In this document: in pieces, positions 56,756 through 64,000 of the stretch
How the letters are laid out: every line of letters starts with the position of its first letter
How positions within the stretch are numbered: the stretch's first letter is position 1
From: Heterobasidion occidentale
Taxonomy: Eukaryota > Basidiomycota > Agaricomycetes > Russulales > Bondarzewiaceae
Length of the DNA: 64,000 nt
NCBI GenBank assembly: GCA_039111635.1
Contig: JBCAQO010000003.1
Coordinates: forward strand, 2,418,001 to 2,482,000
Direction: 5' to 3'
Program-made: the position numbers and the translations under genes
Notes under the pieces: model-generated
Seen by the model: the letters and a program-made list of their open reading frames with translations, nothing else
Database searches by the model: none
What the model was told of the DNA's origin: nothing

Positions 56756-59322
56756 TCAGTCGCGCTTGATAGTCTAAATAACGGCATTAGTTTATCTAGT
56801 ATTGGGATGTGTTGAATGGTCACCCACCTTGTTGACTTTGCGGACAAGTATCTTCTTTTGAATATAATGAATGACACGCTCAATATCCGCCCACATGAAT
56901 ATAGGGATGACCACGACCATTACTGGTATCGCAACCTCCCAGAAGCTGTACATGGAGGCATAAACAGCAGGAAGGCGAGAACTTCGAACGAACGACGTAC
57001 AAGAGATCGCTGTGATCCTGGACACTCCACATGACATTGAAATTCATCCCCTGCAAACCGATATCTTTCAGCGGGGACCAGATCACCAAAACAAAGATCT
57101 TACAAAGTACCCAGTCAGTAGCGTCAGCGGCAGGAAAATGATGGTAGCAAGAGTCAACCGCCGCCTGAGCGGGAAAAATAAGTCAATCCTAATCCCAAAC
57201 AGTGACAACAGAACTCACATCACTTCATTTGTCTCGTATGAGGCCATCTATATAGTCTCATATTATATCGGGAAGAACGCAATTAGTCGAGAAAAATACA
57301 TACGTTGAAGGTGTAATTAATGAGGTTCTCAGCCATGGCCGCGTACATATCCAAACTTGAAAGTATGTAGTCCATATGATCGTGTACATCCGCCTGCAAA
57401 GAATCAGTATCGCAACCTGGGGCTTATTCAAAAAACACTTCTATAGAAAGCTTACAAGGTATATCTTGGACTTGTGACTCATGTATCCGACAATCTTCTG
57501 GTCTGGACCTTCCTTGGACGGGTCGATGATTGCTGCGCAGCGATCAACGTCATACCGTCGGAGGCCATAAAGCAGGGTCTTAATTGGACCCATCGTTCGC
57601 TTGTGTAAAATAAGATCTCCAGACAGGATATGCACTGGGATTGACAAGATCGGCGCAGTGAGTAGGAGGAAGTTGTCGGTACCACATTCTGAAGATACTG
57701 ACGGTCCTGGACAGTCCTAACTTTTGGCTTCAGAAGGATTTGCCGCTCAAGGGAGTTGATCCTTGCATGATATTCGTCGACGACTTCCAATGCAGAGTCA
57801 ACAACTGGAACATGGGTGAGTTAAGCATGACAAGATGCAGATCATTGTCGAACATACTCAGGTCAAGCAAACTCTCCACCAGCAACGAGGGATCTGCAGT
57901 CTTGCGCAGGGTTGTGTCCCGCTGGCGCAAGCGCGTAGCAATAGGTGCTGTGAAGTCGAGATTAGGGTCTGGATGGAAAGATATGACCGTGCCTACAAGG
58001 GCGCATTCAAATGAGCTGGTAAATCGGAAGTGTCAAGGTTCTGAACTTCACGACATACCATCACGGAACAAAAATACACACATGGGGGCGATGCGCACAT
58101 GCACGCGCTGCCCCTTCTTGAGTTGGTCAAGTGTGATGGCATTTGCAGCACGCTTACGCTTCGTGGACTGTAGACTGAGTCAGTATCTTCTGATACACTC
58201 AAGAGCGGAAGGCGGAAGAGGTAGGATAATCTTACCAACAGCGTTGATGATTTTCCACCTGCCTCAGTGTCCAAGGAGCGGGATTTATCGCCCCACCCAA
58301 AGCGTCCTCTACCAGACCCTGCAGGTGCCTCAGCCCCAAAGTCCGCCAAACCATCGCCATCGCCGTAGCCGTCACCGTTCGCATCAGCATCCTCATCCGC
58401 AATGCCGAGTTTCTCGTCGAGAGGTAGAGGGGACGACGAACGGGGAAGATTCGTGAACGTCCGCGAAGAACTGACAGATGCCTGGCTGAATAACGCTCCT
58501 CCAAGGTTTTCAGTCGAGGTAGGACTGGAACCAAGAGTATGGCAGAGAACGCGAAGGAAGAGGTGCTTGCTGAAATAGTCAGCTTTCGAACGTGCGTGTC
58601 CACGTTGATGCAAGACATCTTCGAGGGCAAGCGGGTGCATATCTACACATCACCTGTCAACAGGATTGATGCTTGAAACAGGATGTCTGCTGCTCACCAT
58701 ATTTCAATGCAAGCGTACTGATCACGTCCCAGCTGATACCCCCAACATTGATCCATCGCACCTTGACCCATGGCTCTTTCTCACTCGCCTGCTCGTTTTG
58801 AAGGAGCCGCACGAACTCCCCGTTTGTCATCCTCCCAAAGCTCGCGCGCAGAGGAGAATAGTCGATGATGTCAATCAGACACTTCTGTCGGATGTGCCCA
58901 TAGTTCAGGTATGCGCTCTGCCTGCGAGGATCGACACCTGGCTCCGCGCCAACATTTCCACGCAACATCACGGTCGATGTGCGGTGCATTTGAATCACTT
59001 TGCGCACCGTCGCGCGAAAGCGATCGCCGGGAGAGCGATGGCTTCCATGGGCGCGGGCGGCAGCATGGTGGCTTTTGGGACTTTTCACAGACTTGGGACT
59101 TTTGACGGAAGCAATCGAGGTAGGCTTGGCACCAACGGACGAGTTCGGCTGGGCGTTGGATGGAATGGACAGAACGAGATCTGGTGGCTGCTGATTGACG
59201 CTGGGCGACACGGGCGACGATACTAAATCCATTTCGTGCTCGCGCTCACGCTCGAGCTCATCCTCGAGGTCGGGAGTGAGGGAGCGGCCGTCCGAGTCGC
59301 TGAAGCTGTTCTCTCGAGGCAT
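56756..59322 (-). CDS. CorA-family magnesium/divalent cation transporter
   Basis: Twelve exons (58698-59322, 58236-58642, 58059-58167, 57858-57992, 57703-57804, 57456-57634, 57304-57393, 57219-57247, 57104-57164, 57001-57050, 56828-56945, 56756-56773) give 640 aa. Residues 1-120 are disordered and Ser/Pro/Lys-rich. The cytosolic CorA domain contains CLIDIIDYSP, VRWINVGGISWDVI, MHPLALEDVLHQRGHAR and VISFHPDPNLDF, interrupted by an Asp/Gly-rich insertion (NGDGYGDGDG). HDHMDYILSSLDMYAAMAENL leads to the first membrane helix TLATIIFLPLTLLTGYFGMN, which carries the diagnostic Gly-Met-Asn selectivity motif. The second helix is FWEVAIPVMVVVIPIFMW. Whether it sits in plasma or vacuolar membrane is not evident. 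An in-frame Met at 59445 would extend the N terminus, but MPREN at 59322 fits better. Confidence 0.9.
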
Positions 59323-59638
59323 GCTGGGGTATCGTGTAAATGGACAGAAAAGAGAGAAAAGGGAGACGTGGGATGTGGCAGGTCTGAGATAAGAAGCGAA
59401 GGCGATGAAGAAATGTGTTGCGATGTACTTATATTTAGCGTCCACAGAAAATATGGGGACCAGATGAACTCAGCCGCTCAACACCAGGCAATCTAGATCT
59501 GATCCGCCACCGGTTGTCATCCTGCAGGCACGCACTCTCGCTCGACGCGCATGTTGCTCATTGCATTTCTTGAGGAAGTGCCAGAGAGAATAAGGATGAT
59601 ATATCCCAAGAAAAACTAATGGAACAGAAGTTACAGAT

Positions 59639-61845
59639 CTACTCTGTCGACTTTTTCCGCTTTTTTGTCGACTCCCCGTCTGCGGCTGCCGCCTTCTCTG
59701 CTTTGCGGGCCATTTTGCGAGCCTTGCGCTCTGCTTCTGTCTCGCCAGATTCCTGCGGAACAATGGACACAGATGAAACCACATCCCAAGAATATGATAC
59801 AAGGATCAACATACCTTCGGAGCTTCGACAGTTTCTCCAACCGACTCGCGCGCCCTCCGCTTCCGCTTCTTCTCCTTGCTATCCTCATCCTCATCCACGT
59901 CCATTGCGTCCTCAGCTACTTCCTCCTGCTCCTTCGCAGCTTTCTCCGCCTTCTTCTTCGCCTTCTTGGCCTCCTTTGCTCTCCGCTTCTCCTCCTTTGT
60001 GTCCAACACAGCCTGCACAGCCAATTCCATAGGCTCCCGCTGCGTCGATACCAAATCCACGGCGTCCGCTGCTGTGTTATATGTGCTCGCATTCCCTGTC
60101 ATCTCGAACCGCGGCTGCTTCTTGCCATTCTCCCCGAATCTGCGCACCCCGGAAGCATCGCCGGCATATTCCAAGGCCCGAAGTCGCGATTCGAGTTTCG
60201 CACGGTTTTCAAGACCTATTGAAGGCGCCATCGGCTCAGACTTGCCGTCTGCGTCCGTGAGGGCATCAACACGGACAGAGAGTGCTGTTTTAGTAGCAAC
60301 CATGCGCGCCATCTACGACGATTTCGTTGTTGAGATGGCACTCTTTCTCCCTGAAAAATCGGTACTCACTTTGCCCTTCAGCTTTGGTGGTGCTTGGCCA
60401 ACAAGCGAAGCCTGCAGATCATGATGGGTATGCCGAAGGCACGAAAGACAAGCAGCGTTCACGTACGTGGTAAATGAGACCGTATTTTGGGGTATCATGT
60501 TTCGTCTTCAAGGCTCGGAACAGCGCCTTCTCGGCTCCAAGAATCTGTATCGTGCTAGCTGGATGTTTGGCGAGATTCAACAAGCTGCCGGCGTGGCTGA
60601 TCAAACGTGCGCCGACGAGTTCACCAACCAATGCGGTCAAATTGGGCGCGATAGCGATCATACGGTTCCGCAGGTACTCTGCTAGTTGAGTTCGGTACGT
60701 GGTGATTTCGATGACCTGGTCGCACAGCGCGTGAATATGCGTGATATCTGAATCGGAGATTTCTGTCCCCATGGAGATCTCGGCAGCAGCTTTGAGCGTG
60801 GCTTCGAGGTCTTCAGGAAGAATGGCGGCAAAGTCTGTCGAGCTGGCGTTCGTACGGAAGCCTGGCGAGAGCGAGCTAAGTCATCCAGGTCGGGGATATC
60901 CAGTTCAAGAGACATACCCATGAGTTTCACGACCTTCGCGTAGGCCATATTATCCGAAAGAATCTTGGCCATCTCAGGGAAATGCCAGCCATACCACTCC
61001 TATAGGCACGTTGACGATTGATGATGTCCTCGAGGCATGGAGACTATCCATTACGTACCTTCACTCGCATAGCATAAATATTGATCTCCTTGTCGAGATC
61101 GTCGAGGAGTGCGATAGCCTGCACAACCATGGTATCAACCTTGTCTGGGGAGAACTTGAGCTTGAAGCTGCGATACGTCAGGGCGAGCGAGGCTGGAAAA
61201 ACGGTAGAACACATACCGAGATAATGAATGACTGAGACCCAAGCTCATGGTCGCGAGATCTTTGGGGTCTAATCCGTCCAATAACGCAGTGATCTGGCTT
61301 CGAATCCCGCGGAACAAGTCTACGGAATCGGAATCGGCGACAACATTGATTCCGAGCTTTTTGTTTATGGACCGAACTGATCACCGTTCGAAAACTATGG
61401 TAAGTCGTGCTGGCTGACCAGAGGGGAAAAAACATGTTAGCGAACAACGACTGACCAAGTTTCGGGTCCACAACCATCAGCGACTCCTTCCCCTTCCCCT
61501 TCTCCACAATCTCATCGTTCAAAAACTTTTTGAGGCCCTTCCCGAGCTTTCCCTCCTGAAGAGCTGTGATTTCCTCAACCGCGGTGGCCGTTGATGTGAA
61601 GCGATGTAACGACTTTAGTTTGAGCCTGCATTCAAACCGTGTTTAGTTCGTCTTCAGGGATCACGAACAATGCCGTGCAAGTGACGCGTCCTGAGTCCTG
61701 GAGAGGGGAGGTGTGTGTGCACTTACAGTTTATTCGCCTTCTCTGGTGTCTCGAACTCCCGGTACAGGTCCGGACTCGTAATTTTTGCAGCATCTGTGAG
61801 TTTGAATAGACAGAACCCCAGTGCTGTCTCGTATAAAACCAACAT
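59639..61845 (-). CDS. NOP58: Box C/D snoRNP core protein NOP58
   Basis: Nine exons (61727-61845, 61456-61625, 61217-61376, 61059-61167, 60918-60999, 60467-60861, 60370-60411, 59815-60312, 59639-59752) give 562 aa. Family blocks: [46 protein letters not shown] as two blocks, [30 protein letters not shown], the Nop domain [22 protein letters not shown] as two blocks, [20 protein letters not shown] likewise, and YGLIYHASLVGQ. The tail alternates Lys/Glu/Ala and ends KKRKKSTE. Nop58 scaffolds methylation-guide snoRNPs in the nucleolus. For intron 3 the GTATGT donor one codon earlier than first apparent restores SRFKLKF. The gene is divergent from the GT8 gene. Confidence 0.95.
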
Positions 61846-62404
61846 GCTAGCTTTAGAGGAGGGAGCTTGGGTTGGGTTTGGCAGTCGTCGAAGGCTTTAC
61901 TGGTGCTGCAACTTTTTCAAGCATGCGTGGGAAATCTCGAAGGGCGCCGGACCAAGGTCTCGGACCGAGGATGGACCGGTACCGTGTGGACTCATAATTA
62001 TTGACTGATCAATGTGATGGCTCTCAAAACGAGGACTGCTTCGGCTTTGCATGACACTGGATGACATTGCTTTCCCCCGACTCCCCGATGCCCTCCGAGC
62101 TAGCTTGAAAGCCACGTTGAATTTGACTGATTACGGCCCCGGGATTTCTGGCCGGAATGACTTGCTGTATTTACGGAGCAAAGACCGCCGTGCTCTCCGC
62201 AGCTGGCATCAAACCTCCTTCGCCTAAAGGATACCTGTGTTACCTTCAATTGGCCTGCGCTTATGATATAAGGCATGCTCACGCATCTGCCGCGCACAGA
62301 CACTTACGCCCATCTCCGACCCCTTTCCTCCGCCTCCTTTACGACCCCACTTCCCCCTCTTACTTTTGACCTCCAGGTTGAGGCCCGAGGAATTTCGCGC
62401 GTTC
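61846..62404. promoter_or_regulatory. Divergent intergenic region, NOP58 / GT8
   Basis: 560 nt between opposite start codons, with a CT-rich leader (62310-62375) before the GT8 ATG. No small RNA gene was recognised. Confidence 0.45.
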
Positions 62405-63548
62405 ATGACCAACTCACATTCTGACTACATCCCTCTCTTCAACGGGAACCCGGCGGCGTATTCAAAGGGTCGGCAGCGTTTGTTATGGGGTTTATGCACA
62501 GTCTTGGGTCTTTTGGCGCTCATAAACATCGCCGTCCTTGCCAAATTCTTTTTCTCGTCAAAGAACGTTACAACACCTCTCGATGACTACCAAATACTGT
62601 AAGCGATTCACGTCTACTCCTCCCTCCTCTCCTAAAGCGCGCAAAACCACTAGCAAGCCAAAATTCGCAACCGGTCGACAAGACCACATATCAACCAATC
62701 CCACTGATCCCTCCACCCGCGCAGTAGTTTCATCTCTCTATACGGATTCGTTCGCCTACCCCGTGGCAACGCTCGGCCACTCCATCAGCGCCTCCAACAT
62801 AACCGCCCGCCGAATTCTGATGTACATCCCATCTCAAGTTTCAGAACATGCGCTCTGCATCGTCCGCTCTGCCGGCTGGGAGCTCCATCCAGTAGCGCGA
62901 ATCGCGCCTCCGCACGAAGGACACGGTGTCGGGTCGCGGTTCGAGGACCAGTACACGAAGTTGAACTTGTGGGGCCTCGATCAGCTCGGGATCGAGTCCG
63001 CCGTGTACCTCGATGCGGACACACTCGTGCGGAGGCCGTTTGACGAGCTTTTCGATCTTCCGTTCGAGTTTGCGGCGGTGCCGGATGTGTTTCCGGACGA
63101 CAAGGCTGGCGGGTTCAAGCTTGGGTTCAACGCGGGCGTGCTCGTGTTGCGCCCCAACAACGACACACTGGCGAACATGATCGCCACACTGGAGCATGCA
63201 CGGTATCCCCCCGGTGAGGCGGAGCAGGCGTTCTTGAACTTGTACTACGGCGGCGAGGCCCTGCGATTGCCCTACGTCTACAACTCGAACTTGGCGATCA
63301 AGCTGCGAAGCACGGAGCTTTGGAAGGCGATGACGGAGGATATTCGCATCGTTCACTACACCACCCTGAAACCCTTCGACTTCGTTGGGAAAGAGGTGCC
63401 GAGCTTAGAGCGGGCGAAGGAGCTTTTGGAGAGTCGGAAGGCAGAAACAGGCGGGATCTTTAGGGAGGAGCTCGGGTGGTGGGAGGAGGCATGGAAGAAG
63501 ACCATCCGGGAACCCGAGCTGCAGAAGTGTCTCGAGCAGCGGTCATGA
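62405..63548 (+). CDS. GT8 family glycosyltransferase (glycogenin-like), type II membrane protein
   Basis: Two exons (62405-62598, 62654-63548) give 362 aa. Residues 26-46 form a signal-anchor helix after a short cytosolic tail, so the catalytic domain should face the Golgi lumen. The domain has SSLYTDSFAYPVATLGHS, the metal-binding Asp-Ala-Asp in AVYLDADTLV, FAAVPDV, FNAGVLVLRP, GEAEQAFLNLYYGG and HYTTLKPFDF. These fit the GT8 glycogenin/GNT1-like subgroup. The acceptor is unknown; a glucosaminyl- or glucosyltransferase acting on glycans is the broad expectation. It is the last complete gene of the window. Confidence 0.88.
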
Positions 63549-64000
63549 CAAGGGACATTCCCCAATTATTGACACCGTCCATCATCTACAATTCACTTGA
63601 GAGCATACGGGTCGTATGTTGTACTTTCGCAGGTTACCACCATGTCTGTTACATTAGCCAGATAAGTACACTCTAGCTTCATATTGCGTGCATACTGATA
63701 TGCACTGTACTTCCTTTAATTTATGCGCTCAGTTTCCACAGCCCATCATGACAGAACATAGAGCTTTGGTACGTTACAGCTAGATTGTGTCGAGATCCAT
63801 CGTTTCGAGGCCCAAGCTTCGAAAGAATGTAGCCAATCGGAGCATTTAATATGAGAATTGACAGCGCTCAACATAGTGGAGAGCGGTCGGTACACCGCCA
63901 AATTATTCCAGCACCGACGCATTTCGCTAAGCAGGGGTTTCTTCCGTCGAGGTCCATCGTTTTGAACCTAGCTTCAGGCTGTACGCTGATTTTAGCGATA
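63549..64000. other. Right-edge flank, no gene seen
   Basis: 450 nt of AT-rich 3' flank of the GT8 gene; no exon or repeat was recognised before the window ends. Confidence 0.4.

Noticed and set aside
1..64000. CRISPR arrays, tRNA or rRNA genes, insertion sequences
   Set aside because: No regularly spaced repeats, no convincing tRNA T-loop with matching arms, and no transposase motifs were seen on either strand; CRISPR is not expected in a fungus.

Overview
The window is nuclear DNA from a filamentous basidiomycete, most probably an Agaricomycete. Genes are dense and on both strands. Nearly all are cut by many 50-70 nt spliceosomal introns with CT(A/G)A(C/T)-type branch sites. The protein set is typical of mushrooms: a Gpc1-type acyltransferase, an Atf1-type bZIP factor, an Erg27 ketoreductase and basidiomycete-only families. 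I rebuilt 27 protein-coding genes by joining exons across reading frames. Every complete model keeps frame through all junctions and carries about 150 introns in total. No tRNA, rRNA, CRISPR array or intact transposon was recognised by eye.

Layout. 0-5 kb: the 5' part of a Ser-rich protein (minus), an isochorismatase-fold hydrolase (plus) and a tiny NDUFA4-like respiratory-chain protein (minus). 5-12 kb: a TmpA-like membrane flavoprotein, a relic of a multi-pass membrane protein, a DUF1748 mini-protein, OST2/DAD1 and a superoxide-dismutase-fold mitoribosomal protein. 12-23 kb: AP-3 mu and hexokinase (divergent), ATP synthase subunit d, a membrane-anchored DUF3445/HODM-like haem protein and an Atf1-like bZIP regulator. 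23-29 kb is gene-poor. 29-35 kb: glycerophosphocholine acyltransferase, tRNA adenosine deaminase TAD1, a small basic protein with a probable frameshift, and a DUF6741-like protein. 35-38 kb is gene-poor. 38-45 kb: a coiled-coil protein and two tandem paralogous alpha/beta hydrolases with matching exon sizes. 45-63.5 kb is very dense: UDP-glucuronate decarboxylase, bystin/ENP1, NOP9, NCS6, ERG27, a CorA-type Mg transporter, NOP58 and a GT8 glycosyltransferase.

Themes. There is much organelle and housekeeping function: mitochondrial genes at 3.5, 9.8, 11 and 17.5 kb, and three nucleolar ribosome-biogenesis factors (ENP1, NOP9, NOP58) plus two tRNA-modification enzymes (TAD1, NCS6) between 31 and 62 kb. 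Several pairs share short divergent promoters. The most unusual sequence-level signals are five GC-AG introns, 9-nt and 11-nt micro-exons, a duplicated hairpin-like element at 9.28 and 24.47 kb, the tandem hydrolases with an uncharacterised C-terminal tail, and a possible one-base frameshift in the 33.3 kb gene. Exon borders were set by eye from splice consensus, frame and remembered family sequence; no search or transcript data was available.
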